DNA from: Eudorina sp. 2006-703-Eu-15
Taxonomy: Eukaryota > Chlorophyta > Chlorophyceae > Chlamydomonadales > Volvocaceae
DNA: 64,000 bases
Direction: 5' to 3'
NCBI GenBank assembly: GCA_003117195.1
Contig: BDSI01000238.1
Location: 1 to 64,000, forward strand
Part shown: piece by piece, positions 31,365 through 45,481 of the stretch
Numbering within the stretch: the first letter of the stretch is position 1
Layout: each line of letters opens with the position of its first letter
Notes under the pieces: model-generated
The model's database searches: none
Told to the model about the DNA's origin: nothing
The model's input: the letters and a program-made list of their open reading frames with translations, nothing else
Program-made: the position numbers and the translations under genes

Positions 31365-31736
31365 TTAGCGCTGAGCTGGTTTACCAGAATGTTGAAGACC
31401 GTCTGACCGAGGGGCTGGACGCCGTCGCCGACGACAAGCGTCGCTCGAGCCAGTTGGAGGAGCCAGCTGACCATGGTCGCGTGGTTGTCCACCATCAGGT
31501 AAAAACCGGCTGAGTCCAGGCCCGGCAAGAACCGGGGCGCAGCCCAGGGACCCTGCCTCCTGCTCCGCGTTGTCCTCACGAACCAAGGACACCTCGCGGC
31601 GCTTAAACGGCGGAAGGACCGAGGCCGGCTGGACGCGCACGCGCCGCTTACGGAACTGAGGCGACCCATTCCCCATACCGCTGTAATCGACCTGGGCCAG
31701 GTTGAAGATCCGCGCCGAACGCCGAAGAGTGGCCAT
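31365..31736 (-). CDS. Element A small 3' ORF (123 aa), A3 copy
   Basis: Identical in length and position to the A2 ORF at 10,158-10,529, downstream of the integrase stop at 32,171. The overlapping 177-codon frame is at 31,349-31,882. Function unknown. Confidence 0.3.
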   Translation of the reverse strand: MATLRRSARIFNLAQVDYSGMGNGSPQFRKRRVRVQPASVLPPFKRREVSLVREDNAEQEAGSLGCAPVLAGPGLSRFLPDGGQPRDHGQLAPPTGSSDACRRRRRPAPRSDGLQHSGKPAQR

Positions 31737-32170
31737 GACGACGATGAGCTGCTGCTTAAAGCGATAAGGAAAGGTAAAGTAACGGGATGGACTGTAGAAC
31801 TTGATGTGATGTGGTAGATGTGGGCTCTGGTTACATCGCCACGTATTTTTATACCACTACACAGCCGACTTGACAACCGCACTGTAACAGGGGGTCTGCT
31901 GACGTGCCAAACGGCTACACAGTGCGTGGGTTGTCCAGCCTCTCACGACAGCGGATGTACCGTAACGTAGTAGGTCACTGATCTGACTCCACCCGCAGCC
32001 GTCAGGCCTGCGTTATAAGGCTGTTTCGTACATGACGATCCGACACGGTGAGAGCTGTGCGTGGGCTACGATTCGTATATCAGACTCCTCGCCGACTGTG
32101 TTCGCCTCTCGATTCGCCATCGTCGTACTGCGTTCGAGTGCCGGTCCTACTCATTAACTGCTCTCACGCA

Positions 32171-32900
32171 CTATTCGTCGCCTTTGGTGCCGTGAGCCTC
32201 AGGGGAAACAAAAAGCTGCCGCACAGGAACCGTAAAAGGCTGTCCGTCGGCGGTCTCCACCAACGCCAGACTGCCGGTGGCGTTCCAGTATTTGAAGAAA
32301 AATGGCCCCTCCCTGTCAGCGCCAAGCTTGTGGGAGCGCCGGGTCCATCGGCACACTGTGGCGTTTTCTGTCAGATCCGGTAGGTGCGCAAGCGCGTCGG
32401 AAGTGTCTGCTGTAGTGATGTCCTTGCTTTGGGGTTCAGCTGCCGGCAGTGGTGACGGTAAAACATCCATACCCGTAGCACGGCCGATTGGGGTCTGCGG
32501 AGTAGCAGCCTGTAAGTCGGTCTTCTTGTTCTCAGCGGTTGGCGGCATAGGAATTCCCTGCCGTTTAGCGTAGTCTCGTTGCTGCTGTACTTTGGCTTTG
32601 GTTAGGTTCTCCCCAACCTGACTAGCCATGCTGTCCAAAAGCGAACGTCGTTGCTGAAAAGCTTCATAGTCCTCCGCGCATGCCTCCACGGATTCCTCCG
32701 TTGCTGGCATCGTAATCTGAATGGCGCTGCGTTCAGCTGCCGTGGTGAGTTCCTTTCCGAAAACACACAGCGCGGGGCTCAGGCGTGTGCTATCTTGTCG
32801 TGTAGCGCGATAACCATAAAGGATACGGTATACTTCAACGTCCCAATTATCCTCTTTGTCGTTAATGCACTTCCGCAGTGCCGTCAACAGCACTCGGACT
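32171..32900 (-). pseudogene. Element A3 integrase C-terminal fragment
   Basis: Continuation of the integrase after the QSNGQAE motif, ending GTKGDE at the shared stop position. A 7-bp deletion at about 32,898 (gagacgc missing relative to A2 at 11,691-11,697) removes the frame link just after the catalytic Glu region. The upstream polyprotein ends with SNGQAESECC at 32,884 and this segment is out of frame. Otherwise it matches the A2 integrase C-terminus. Confidence 0.85.
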
Positions 32901-35900
32901 CTGCCTGCCCATTGCTCTGCGGTGAGTACACAGCAGTATGACGATGTGTAATTTTCTGATCTTGAAGTAGGCGAGCGAATTCGCCGTCCCATTCGCGGCC
33001 TTGGTCAGTCATAATGATTTCTGGGGAACCATATCGGGTGATCCACTGTTGCCAAAGCCAAGATGCCGTAGTAATGGCCTTCTTATCAGGTAGGGGGCCG
33101 GCCTCAGGCCATTTGGACCATGAGTCGACAGCCACAATCAGGTAGCTGTTTCCACGGGGCGTTGTCTTGTAGGGGCCCATCAAGTCGATATGTACACGTC
33201 CCCACAATGGAACCACTGGGAGAGGGCGCAGCTGTGGCTGACGCACCAGCTTTAGTTTATCAGGAGCGCACTTTGGGCACTTGGCGACGTGCGTCCGTAC
33301 ATCATGTTGCATATTTTCCCAAAAGAAACGTTTCCGCAGGAAGTCGTACGTCTTGCTGACTCCCCAATGAGCCATATCGTGAGCCTCCTGTAGGGCCGCT
33401 GCGCGTTCCTCAGGTTTCAACACACGCACACGTGATTGCTTATCTGCGCTCTTCTTCCATAGTTGACCATCTGAAAATTCATACCGCGCGGCCTTCTTGC
33501 GCAACCTTGTCATCTCCCGCAGGTTATCTTCTCCGGATGCCGAAGCATCGACGGGCAGCTTGCCGGTCTCAACGTACCGAATCAACGCACTGTCCTGCCA
33601 GATGTCCGTGACGGTTGAAGGTCCGGGTTTCGGTGCTTCACTCGAGCTGTTATCACTGCCCGAGGTAAGAACGCTTGAAGTTGAGTCGCTCTCCTTGTTA
33701 GAGTAAGACGAGGGAGAAGAAAGTGACGGGATCAATCCCTGAGTAGCAGTACGGTCGGCCACAGGACGACCTGGGGGGCCCCGGGGGCGAATAATGGCTG
33801 GCCCTCCAGCCAATTGACGATCGGCGGGAAGAGATGGAGCCGGCGTGTCCAGGGCGGGCACGGGCGGGGAAAATCGAACACGCTTGACTGGCGCATCACC
33901 AGAAGCGGTAGTAAGGCGACGCTTCGTCGGGCGGACAGATTTTGTCGAAGGTGTAGTCGGGTTATCCTTATGAAGTGGGCAGAACCATGGTCCGGCCGGG
34001 ACTGCAGCAAAAGGCGGGTCCAGACATGTAGTGTGCCAACCCAGGCAACAGGAAGGCTCATCGCAAAGCAGTAGGATAGACATCGGTCGTCCACGTAGGC
34101 AGACCGCGCAAATGATTCCAGGGTCATCATCCTTATCAGTGCTTTCTAAACCAGGCGGCTCTGCGTAATCCGCCAGACGTTGATTGAGAGCAGGCCGGCG
34201 ACGGCGTTTCCGTGCGCGTTCCGTTGTAGGTGTAACATCAGGCGCGTCAGTCGTCGGATGAGTTGTCTTATCCAAGCGCCGCTTGCCGAGCGAGACCAGG
34301 GAGCTGGCTGCTTCGCGCAAGGGGTCGCGCTCTGGGGAAGGCGAAGAGAGACGAGGCGGCGGGTGAGGTGCCACCGTAGCCATTCCAACAGGTGGGTTGT
34401 CCTGATGACGCTCCTCCTCTTGTTCGGCGATCAGAATCTGAACCTCGGAAGCGACAGCCGCAATTGAGCATGCCAAGATGGCGGCATCCTCAAAGGGGTC
34501 CTGAACATGATCGGTTTCGGTAGCCATGTCACGGTCCATCAAGTGTCCCAAGCGACTCAGACCATCCACATTAGAATTCTTGCGCCCAGCCTTGTGCATT
34601 ACTTCAAAGTCGTACGCCTGAAGCTTGAGTGCGTAACGGGCCAACTTGCCGAGAAGGTCCCGTGCGCGTACAGTCCTCAAAGACCGAACTGCCATGGAAT
34701 CCGTAATGAGCACAAAGTGCGTGCCGTACAAATAGGGGTGGAAGTGCTTGATAGCCCATAGAGCAGCGTAGGCCTCTCCATCCGCCGCGCTGTAGTTGAG
34801 TTGAGCTCCTGTCATAGCCTTGCTGGCGAATTGCACAGCGTACTCAAATCCTTCGTCGTCCCGCTGGGCTAGGCACGCGGCAACGGCGGTACGGCACCAG
34901 TCAACTTGGACCATAAACGGGCGCTGAAAATCAGGTGCGCGGAGTACAGGCTCCCGCAACAGGGCGTTCCGAAGCTCTTGAAAAGCATCTTGTTCGCGCG
35001 GGCCCCAAGACCAGGGAGCTCCTTGCTTGAGTAGCGCATATAGTGGCCGAGCGATCAGGCCAAAACCAGGGATAAGCTCCCGGTAGTAACCAACAGCTCC
35101 CAACCAAGCTCGTACTTCGCGAACGTTGGTCGGAGAAGGAATCTCTGCAATCTTCATGACGTTAGCAGGGTTGGGTCCCACGGTACCGCGTACCCCATCG
35201 AGTAGGTGACCAAGGAAAATCACACGTTGTTGCCCAAACGTGCATTTCTTAGCTGCGATCTTGAGACCAGCCATCCGTAGCAGATCGAACACCTGCTGAA
35301 GATGTCGTACATGATCTTGTAGTGTGGGGCTGAAAATCAGAATGTCATCCAAGTAGACCACCACACAGCGCTCCCGTAGCGGACCATCAGTCGATGCCGG
35401 GTGCGGAGGCGAATCCTCTAACAGCGGGCCTAGCACCTTGTGCATCAGGGTAGCGAACACGGCGGCTGACCCCTTGAGACCCATGGGCATCCGTACATAC
35501 TGATACTGGGCCGTCGGCGTAGCAAATGCCGTACGCTCCTTGGAAGCCTCGTCGGCCATGGGGACTTGCCAGTAGCCAGACTTCAAATCCAGACTCGAGT
35601 AGTATCGTGTTTCACCACCCGGAGGTGCAGCAGTATCCAAAATATCCTGGATGTGACCTATCGGAAATCGAATGTCCTTAGTAACGTCGTTGACCTTGCG
35701 CATGTCGACGCAGGGCCGAAGCTCTCCGTTCTTCTTGGGGACGACTACCACCGGCGACACCCAAGGGCTGTTGGACAGCTCGATGATCCCGTCCTGAAGC
35801 ATCTGCCGCATCTCAGCGTCAACGGCAGCCTTCTCGGTGCGTGATAAACGGTAAGGGTTTTGGGCGATGGGAGGATGCTCCCCTGTGTCCACTCTCATGG

Positions 35901-38900
35901 ACACCCATGTTGTGAATCCAAGCTCTCGGTTGGTGAGGGCGAACATGTCGAAGTTGTCGGCCAGACACGTGTCCAGCAATTGGCGGTCGGGGTATGGGAG
36001 ATCGGTATTCACCTTGCTACTTAGCAAGACGCGTAGCTCGGTGGTAGGAGTCTTGATGGGCCTGATCGCACGAGCCACTAGTCCGCGGAAATGGGCCTCC
36101 TCCAAGTGACCGTCGTGATCTAAACCGTCCGGAGCGATAGCAGCCGGCACGGACGCATCAAACTGTGTCGCCGTGGTAGGGCCGAAAGTGGCGGAGGAAC
36201 GCTCCTCGGTCAGCAAACGTGGGATTAACAGCTCCCGGGGACTCAAAACTGGTATGGGTAGAGGGGTCGAACAGGGCGGATCGGCGGCAGTCGAAGTAGA
36301 CGCCTCAGGAATCAAGTACGAGTCATCGTTGCACTCAACACCGGCTCCAAGCCAAACATCTGCCCTGGCTGCTTCACTGCCGGAGCTAACGACGCTGTCG
36401 GTGCTCCACGCATCCGCGGCCCATTCACCACTGGAGGTGCTTACTGACAAGGCCTTGTCTGACCTAAGCATCTGTCGTACAAGCATGTCAACGATGTGTT
36501 GCATGTCTGTGTCTCCTCCAAGTTCCGAATCAATATCGCTGGGCACTTCGCTGCTTCCCGCAGGTAAATCGACAATCTCAGGTGCGGAGTCTTCGCTGAC
36601 AACCGATGGTGACGCCTCCTCTCGGGGCGTGGGCGTCTCAGGCGGCTGTACCGGGGTTTCGGCCTCCAACATGAAAGCTGGTTGATGACCGTCATTCTCA
36701 GGTGAGTCATCCCAGAGCCGGGCAGACGGGGGAACACCGGGGCCAGGGCTCCGAAGAAAATGGATAGCAATGTTGGACCGCTGATCTCGGTCGTTGGTAT
36801 ACTCAAGACGACTACTGTCGTACGAGATGCTTGCCCGAATCGGGTAGAGAAAATCAGTGCCCAGGAGAAGCTGATAGTTGAGGGCGGTGCTGACGAACGG
36901 ACACAGTAGTATCGTAAGATCGCCAGTAGACACTTGTAGCTCAGTAACACGCCCAGCTGCGCGACCGCGATTGCCGTCCGCATTCAGAAAGGTCACCTCC
37001 GAATCCTCTACCATGTGTAGCAGGTCTAGACGTCGTAGCGTGTCACGCGTGATGACACTATGAGAAGCGCCAGAATCGATGACCGCGGGGACAGGGACTA
37101 GATCGCCTCGCCCATCCACTAACAGTACGGTAGCCTTACAAACTTGCCAAGGCGGTGCGACAGGGTCGGTCTGAAAAGCAGGGACTGCCGGAGACGGACG
37201 CTCCGAAAGAGAAGCTTGCATAGCGCCTACTGTAGGCCGCGCGGGTCCAAACGTAGGTCCAGGTTGGGGGTTGCCGGGGCTAGCATGCTGTCGGGCCAAC
37301 CCAAGGACTCGACTGCCAACCTTCGTGTAGGTGCTGATGGGGTTGCACCGAAGAGATGTACTCAATGGTAGCGCATACTTGTTAACCTTATGAACGATGT
37401 CCTCGGCGATACGCCGTTCTTCTTCTTGTGGGTCCGCAGGGATAGGATCGGTGCGACTGCTAGGCTCTGCTGTGCGTCGCCGCGGACGAGGTTCAGCGCT
37501 GGCGACGCCACGCCGGGCTGGAGCGGCACCTTCAGTTGCTGCAGCACGCTCTGACATCGGCGTGTCTGCGGCGGCTGGGACTGGGTGCTGATGCGCCTGA
37601 GGTCCAGGCGAAGTCGTGGCTGGAGTACTGGGGGAAACTGCCGGGGGCACGACGGGACGTACAACGTTGGTACGGCCTGCCGTAGTGGGATGGGGCGCAT
37701 CCTGGCCAGGAGCGGCGGTCGGACGCTTGTGGGGAAGCGGCATGGGCTCGAAGTCGGCCACACGCTTGATGTAGGCGGCGGGCGGGGTAGCTGGTTGGAA
37801 GCGAGCACAGATGCCCGGATGTTCCATCTGTGAGAGGTGTGGGCCTTCGTAGTGGGTGTCGACCTTCTCCCACAACAAGGGAGAAGAAAGTGACGGGATC
37901 AATCCCTGAGTAGCAGTACGGTCGGCCACAGGACGACCTGGGGGGCCCCGGGGGCGAATAATGGCTGGCCCTCCAGCCAATTGACGATCGGCGGGAAGAG
38001 ATGGAGCCGGCGTGTCCAGGGCGGGCACGGGCGGGGAAAATCGAACACGCTTGACTGGCGCATCACCAGAAGCGGTAGTAAGGCGACGCTTCGTCGGGCG
38101 GACAGATTTTGTCGAAGGTGTAGTCGGGTTATCCTTATGAAGTGGGCAGAACCATGGTCCGGCCGGGACTGCAGCAAAAGGCGGGTCCAGACATGTAGTG
38201 TGCCAACCCAGGCAACAGGAAGGCTCATCGCAAAGCAGTAGGATAGACATCGGTCGTCCACGTAGGCAGACCGCGCAAATGATTCCAGGGTCATCATCCT
38301 TATCAGTGCTTTCTAAACCAGGCGGCTCTGCGTAATCCGCCAGACGTTGATTGAGAGCAGGCCGGCGACGGCGTTTCCGTGCGCGTTCCGTTGTAGGTGT
38401 AACATCAGGCGCGTCAGTCGTCGGATGAGTTGTCTTATCCAAGCGCCGCTTGCCGAGCGAGACCAGGGAGCTGGCTGCTTCGCGCAAGGGGTCGCGCTCT
38501 GGGGAAGGCGAAGAGAGACGAGGCGGCGGGTGAGGTGCCACCGTAGCCATTCCAACAGGTGGGTTGTCCTGATGACGCTCCTCCTCTTGTTCGGCGATCA
38601 GAATCTGAACCTCGGAAGCGACAGCCGCAATTGAGCATGCCAAGATGGCGGCATCCTCAAAGGGGTCCTGAACATGATCGGTTTCGGTAGCCATGTCACG
38701 GTCCATCAAGTGTCCCAAGCGACTCAGACCATCCACATTAGAATTCTTGCGCCCAGCCTTGTGCATTACTTCAAAGTCGTACGCCTGAAGCTTGAGTGCG
38801 TAACGGGCCAACTTGCCGAGAAGGTCCCGTGCGCGTACAGTCCTCAAAGACCGAACTGCCATGGAATCCGTAATGAGCACAAAGTGCGTGCCGTACAAAT

Positions 38901-41900
38901 AGGGGTGGAAGTGCTTGATAGCCCATAGAGCAGCGTAGGCCTCTCCATCCGCCGCGCTGTAGTTGAGTTGAGCTCCTGTCATAGCCTTGCTGGCGAATTG
39001 CACAGCGTACTCAAATCCTTCGTCGTCCCGCTGGGCTAGGCACGCGGCAACGGCGGTACGGCACCAGTCAACTTGGACCATAAACGGGCGCTGAAAATCA
39101 GGTGCGCGGAGTACAGGCTCCCGCAACAGGGCGTTCCGAAGCTCTTGAAAAGCATCTTGTTCGCGCGGGCCCCAAGACCAGGGAGCTCCTTGCTTGAGTA
39201 GCGCATATAGTGGCCGAGCGATCAGGCCAAAACCAGGGATAAGCTCCCGGTAGTAACCAACAGCTCCCAACCAAGCTCGTACTTCGCGAACGTTGGTCGG
39301 AGAAGGAATCTCTGCAATCTTCATGACGTTAGCAGGGTTGGGTCCCACGGTACCGCGTACCCCATCGAGTAGGTGACCAAGGAAAATCACACGTTGTTGC
39401 CCAAACGTGCATTTCTTAGCTGCGATCTTGAGACCAGCCATCCGTAGCAGATCGAACACCTGCTGAAGATGTCGTACATGATCTTGTAGTGTGGGGCTGA
39501 AAATCAGAATGTCATCCAAGTAGACCACCACACAGCGCTCCCGTAGCGGACCATCAGTCGATGCCGGGTGCGGAGGCGAATCCTCTAACAGCGGGCCTAG
39601 CACCTTGTGCATCAGGGTAGCGAACACGGCGGCTGACCCCTTGAGACCAATGGGCATCCGTACATACTGATACTGGGCCGTCGGCGTAGCAAATGCCGTA
39701 CGCTCCTTGGAAGCCTCGTCGGCCATGGGGACTTGCCAGTAGCCAGACTTCAAATCCAGACTCGAGTAGTATCGTGTTTCACCACCCGGAGGTGCAGCAG
39801 TATCCAAAATATCCTGGATGTGACCTATCGGAAATCGAATGTCCTTAGTAACGTCGTTGACCTTGCGCATGTCGACGCAGGGCCGAAGCTCTCCGTTCTT
39901 CTTGGGGACGACTACCACCGGCGACACCCAAGGGCTGTTGGACAGCTCGATGATCCCGTCCTGAAGCATCTGCCGCATCTCAGCGTCAACGGCAGCCTTC
40001 TCGGTGCGTGATAAACGGTAAGGGTTTTGGGCGATGGGAGGATGCTCCCCTGTGTCCACTCTCATGGACACCCATGTTGTGAATCCAAGCTCTCGGTTGG
40101 TGAGGGCGAACATGTCGAAGTTGTCGGCCAGACACGTGTCCAGCAATTGGCGGTCGGGGTATGGGAGATCGGTATTCACCTTGCTACTTAGCAAGACGCG
40201 TAGCTCGGTGGTAGGAGTCTTGATGGGCCGGATCGCACGAGCCACTAGTCCGCGGAAATGGGCCTCCTCCAAGTGACCGTCGTGATCTAAACCGTCCGGA
40301 GCGATAGCAGCCGGCACGGACGCATCAAACTGTGTCGCCGTGGTAGGGCCGAAAGTGGCGGAGGAACGCTCCTCGGTCAGCAAACGTGGGATTAACAGCT
40401 CCCGGGGACTCAAAACTGGTATGGGTAGAGGGGTCGAACAGGGCGGATCGGCGGCAGTCGAAGTAGACGCCTCAGGAATCAAGTACGAGTCATCGTTGCA
40501 CTCAACACCGTCTCCAAGCCAAACATCTGCCCTGGCTGCTTCACTGCCGGAGCTAACGACGCTGTCGGTGCTCCACGCATCCGCGGCCCATTCACCACTG
40601 GAGGTGCTTACTGACAAGGCCTTGTCTGACCTAAGCATCTGTCGTACAAGCATGTCAACGATGTGTTGCATGTCTGTGTCTCCTCCAAGTTCCGAATCAA
40701 TATCGCTGGGCACTTCGCTGCTTCCCGCAGGTAAATCGACAATCTCAGGTGCGGAGTCTTCGCTGACAACCGATGGTGACGCCTCCTCTCGGGGCGTGGG
40801 CGTCTCAGGCGGCTGTACCGGGGTTTCGGCCTCCAACATGAAAGCTGGTTGATGACCGTCATTCTCAGGTGAGTCATCCCAGAGCCGGGCAGACGGGGGA
40901 ACACCGGGGCCAGGGCTCCGAAGAAAATGGATAGCAATGTTGGACCGCTGATCTCGGTCTTTGGTATACTCAAGACGACTACTGTCGTACGAGATGCTTG
41001 CCCGAATCGGGTAGAGAAAATCAGTGCCCAGGAGAAGCTGATAGTTGAGGGCGGTGCTGACGAACGGACACAGTAGTATCGTAAGATCGCCAGTAGACAC
41101 TTGTAGCTCAGTAACACGCCCAGCTGCGCGACCGCGATTGCCGTCCGCATTCAGAAAGGTCACCTCCGAATCCTCTACCATGTGTAGCAGGTCTAGACGT
41201 CGTAGCGTGTCACGCGTGATGACACTATGAGAAGCGCCAGAATCGATGACCGCGGGGACAGGGACTAGATCGCCTCGCCCATCCGCTAACAGTACGGTAG
41301 CCTTACAAACTTGCCAAGGCGGTGCGACAGGGTCGGTCTGCCAAGCAGGGACTGCCGGAGACGGACGCTCCGAAAGAGAAGCTTGCATAGCGCCTACTGT
41401 AGGCCGCGCGGGTCCAAACGTAGGTCCAGGTTGGGGGTTGCCGGGGCTAGCATGCTGTCGGGCCAACCCAAGGACTCGACTGCCAACCTTCGTGTAGGTG
41501 CTGATGGGGTTGCACCGAAGAGATGTACTCAATGGTAGCGCATACTTGTTAACCTTATGAACGATGTCCTCGGCGATACGCCGTTCTTCTTCTTGTGGGT
41601 CCGCAGGGATAGGATCGGTGCGACTGCTAGGCTCTGCTGTGCGTCGCCGCGGACGAGGTTCAGCGCTGGCGACGCCACGCCGGGCTGGAGCGGCACCTTC
41701 AGCTGCTGCAGCACGCTCTGACATCGGCGTGTCTGCGGCGGCTGGGACTGGGTGCTGATGCGCCTGAGGTCCAGGCGAAGTCGTGGCTGGAGTACTGGGG
41801 GAAACTGCCGGGGCACGACGGGACGTACAACGTTGGTACGGCCTGCCGTAGTGGGATGGGGCGCATCCTGGCCAGGAGCGGCGGTCGGACGCTTGCGGGG

Positions 41901-42462
41901 AAGCGGCATGGGCTCGAAGTCGGCCACACGCTTGATGTAGGCGGCGGGCGGGGTAGCTGGTTGGAAGCGAGCACAGATGCCCGGATGTTCCATCTGTGAG
42001 AGGTGTGGGCCTTCGTAGTGGGTGTCGACCTTCTCCCACAACAAGGGAGAAGAAAGTGACGGGATCAATCCCTGAGTAGCAGTACGGTCGGCCACAGGAC
42101 GACCTGGGGGCCCCGGGGGCGAATAATGGCTGGCCCTCCAGCCAATTGACGATCGGCGGGAAGAGATGGAGCCGGCGTGTCCAGGGCGGGCACGGGCGGG
42201 GAGAATCGAACACGCTTGACTGGCGCATCACCAGAAGCGGTAGTAAGGCGACGCTTCGTCGGGCGGACAGATTTTGTCGAAGGTGTAGTCGGGTTATCCT
42301 TATGAAGTGGGCAGAACCATGGTCCGGCCGGGACTGCAGCCAAAGGCGGGTCCAGACATGTAGTGTGCCAACCCAGGCAACAGGAAGGCTCATCGCAAAG
42401 CAGTAGGATAGACATCGGTCGTCCACGTAGGCAGACCGCGCAAATGATTCCAGGGTCATCAT
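32884..42462 (-). pseudogene. Giant 3,192-codon fused open frame of A3 (tandem-dimer polyprotein)
   Basis: The frame crosses two complete repeat units because the 4,167-bp period is a multiple of three. From 42,462 to about 41,810 it reads the PHD and junction in a wrong frame. A one-base loss near 41,811 then brings it into the gag frame. From there it encodes gag C-terminus, protease (DSGAS, LLGTDFL), RT (YLDD), RNase H and PHD. It crosses the junction at 37,876 and repeats gag C-terminus, protease, RT, RNase H and PHD, and then runs into integrase to 32,884. It lacks a genuine start and contains duplicated enzymes. It is a by-product of the triplication, not a normal gene, although any transcript would encode a dimeric polyprotein. 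Confidence 0.8.
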
Positions 42463-45400
42463 CCTTATCAGTGCTTTCTAAAGCAGGCGGCTCTGCGTAA
42501 TCCGCCAGACGTTGATTGAGAGCAGGCCGGCGACGGCGTTTCCGTGCGCGTTCCGTTGTAGGTGTAACATCAGGCGCGTCAGTCGTCGGATGAGTTGTCT
42601 TATCCAAGCGCCGCTTGCCGAGCGAGACCAGGGAGCTGGCTGCTTCGCGCAAGGGGTCGCGCTCTGGGGAAGGCGAAGAGAGACGAGGCGGCGGGTGAGG
42701 TGCCACCGTAGCCATTCCAACAGGTGGGTTGTCCTGATGACGCTCCTCCTCTTGTTCGGCGATCAGAATCTGAACCTCGGAAGCGACAGCCGCAATTGAG
42801 CATGCCAAGATGGCGGCATCCTCAAAGGGGTCCTGAACATGATCGGTTTCGGTAGCCATGTCACGGTCCATCAAGTGTCCCAAGCGACTCAGACCATCCA
42901 CATTAGAATTCTTGCGCCCAGCCTTGTGCATTACTTCAAAGTCGTACGCCTGAAGCTTGAGTGCGTAACGGGCCAACTTGCCGAGAAGGTCCCGTGCGCG
43001 TACAGTCCTCAAAGACCGAACTGCCATGGAATCCGTAATGAGCACAAAGTGCGTGCCGTACAAATAGGGGTGGAAGTGCTTGATAGCCCATAGAGCAGCG
43101 TAGGCCTCTCCATCCGCCGCGCTGTAGTTGAGTTGAGCTCCTGTCATAGCCTTGCTGGCGAATTGCACAGCGTACTCAAATCCTTCGTCGTCCCGCTGGG
43201 CTAGGCACGCGGCAACGGCGGTACGGCACCAGTCAACTTGGACCATAAACGGGCGCTGAAAATCAGGTGCGCGGAGTACAGGCTCCCGCAACAGGGCGTT
43301 CCGAAGCTCTTGAAAAGCATCTTGTTCGCGCGGGCCCCAAGACCAGGGAGCTCCTTGCTTGAGTAGCGCATATAGTGGCCGAGCGATCAGGCCAAAACCA
43401 GGGATAAGCTCCCGGTAGTAACCAACAGCTCCCAACCAAGCTCGTACTTCGCGAACGTTGGTCGGAGAAGGAATCTCTGCAATCTTCATGACGTTAGCAG
43501 GGTTGGGTCCCACGGTACCGCGTACCCCATCGAGTAGGTGACCAAGGAAAATCACACGTTGTTGCCCAAACGTGCATTTCTTAGCTGCGATCTTGAGACC
43601 AGCCATCCGTAGCAGATCGAACACCTGCTGAAGATGTCGTACATGATCTTGTAATGTGGGGCTGAAAATCAGAATGTCATCCAAGTAGACCACCACACAG
43701 CGCTCCCGTAGCGGACCATCAGTCGATGCCGGGTGCGGAGGCGAATCCTCTAACAGCGGGCCTAGCACCTTGTGCATCAGGGTAGCGAACACGGCGGCTG
43801 ACCCCTTGAGACCCATGGGCATCCGTACATACTGATACTGGGCCGTCGGCGTAGCAAATGCCGTACGCTCCTTGGAAGCCTCGTCGGCCATGGGGACTTG
43901 CCAGTAGCCAGACTTCAAGTCCAGACTCGAGTAGTATCGTGTTTCACCACCCGGAGGTGCAGCAGTATCCAAAATATCCTGGATGTGACCTATCGGAAAT
44001 CGAATGTCCTTAGTAACGTCGTTGACCTTGCGCATGTCGACGCAGGGCCGAAGCTCTCCGTTCTTCTTGGGGACGACTACCACCGGCGACACCCAAGGGC
44101 TGTTGGACAGCTCGATGATCCCGTCCTGAAGCATCTGCCGCATCTCAGCGTCAACGGCAGCCTTCTCGGTGCGTGATAAACGGTAAGGGTTTTGGGCGAT
44201 GGGAGGATGCTCCCCTGTGTCCACTCTCATGGACACCCATGTTGTGAATCCAAGCTCTCGGTTGGTGAGGGCGAACATGTCGAAGTTGTCGGCCAGACAC
44301 GTGTCCAGCAATTGGCGGTCGGGGTATGGGAGATCGGTATTCACCTTGCTACTTAGCAAGACGCGTAGCTCGGTGGTAGGAGTCTTGATGGGCCGGATCG
44401 CACGAGCCACTAGTCCGCGGAAATGGGCCTCCTCCAAGTGACCGTCGTGATCTAAACCGTCCGGAGCGATAGCAGCCGGCACGGACGCATCAAACTGTGT
44501 CGCCGTGGTAGGGCCGAAAGTGGCGGAGGAACGCTCCTCGGTCAGCAAACGTGGGATTAACAGCTCCCGGGGACTCAAAACTGGTATGGGTAGAGGGGTC
44601 GAACAGGGCGGATCGGCGGCAGTCGAAGTAGACGCCTCAGGAATCAAGTACGAGTCATCGTTGCACTCAACACCGTCTCCAAGCCAAACATCTGCCCTGG
44701 CTGCTTCACTGCCGGAGCTAACGACGCTGTCGGTGCTCCACGCATCCGCGGCCCTTTCGCCACTGGAGGTGCTTACTGACAAGGCCTTGTCTGACCTAAG
44801 CATCTGTCGTACAAGCATGTCAACGATGTGTTGCATGTCTGTGTCTCCTCCAAGTTCCGAATCAATATCGCTGGGCACTTCGCTGCTTCCCGCAGGTAAA
44901 TCGACAATCTCAGGTGCGGAGTCTTCGCTGACAACCGATGGTGACGCCTCCTCTCGGGGCGTGGGCGTCTCAGGCGGCTGTACCGGGGTTTCGGCCTCCA
45001 ACATGAAAGCTGGTTGATGACCGTCATTCTCAGGTGAGTCATCCCAGAGCCGGGCAGACGGGGAACACCGGGGCCAGGGCTCCGAAGAAAATGGATAGCA
45101 ATGTTGGACCGCTGATCTCGGTCTTTGGTATACTCAAGACGACTACTGTCGTACGAGATGCTTGCCCGAATCGGGTAGAGAAAATCAGTGCCCAGGAGAA
45201 GCTGATAGTTGAGGGCGGTGCTGACGAACGGACACAGTAGTATCGTAAGATCGCCAGTAGACACTTGTAGCTCAGTAACACGCCCAGCTGCGCGACCGCG
45301 ATTGCCGTCCGCATTCAGAAAGGTCACCTCCGAATCCTCTACCATGTGTAGCAGGTCTAGACGTCGTAGCGTGTCACGCGTGATGACACTATGAGAAGCG

Positions 45401-45481
45401 CCAGAATCGATGACCGCGGGGACAGGGACTAGATCGCCTCGCCCATCCGCTAACAGTACGGTAGCCTTACAAACTTGCCAA
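42045..45481 (-). pseudogene. Third-unit protease-RT-RNase H-PHD of A3
   Basis: Third copy of the repeated segment. A 979-codon frame (45,004-42,065) contains RT (YLDD), RNase H and PHD. It is separated from the protease by a one-base loss near 45,061 (four G instead of five) and diverted near the unit end by a one-base loss at about 42,107. The 190-codon frame 45,345-44,773 carries the protease C-terminus LLGTDFL. Together with the insertion at 45,482 these lesions leave no continuous polyprotein. Confidence 0.82.

Noticed and set aside
32884..42462. A single 3,192-residue gene
   Set aside because: The frame lacks a native start, its first 220 or so codons are out of frame, and the rest is two tandem copies of the same enzymes created by a segment triplication.
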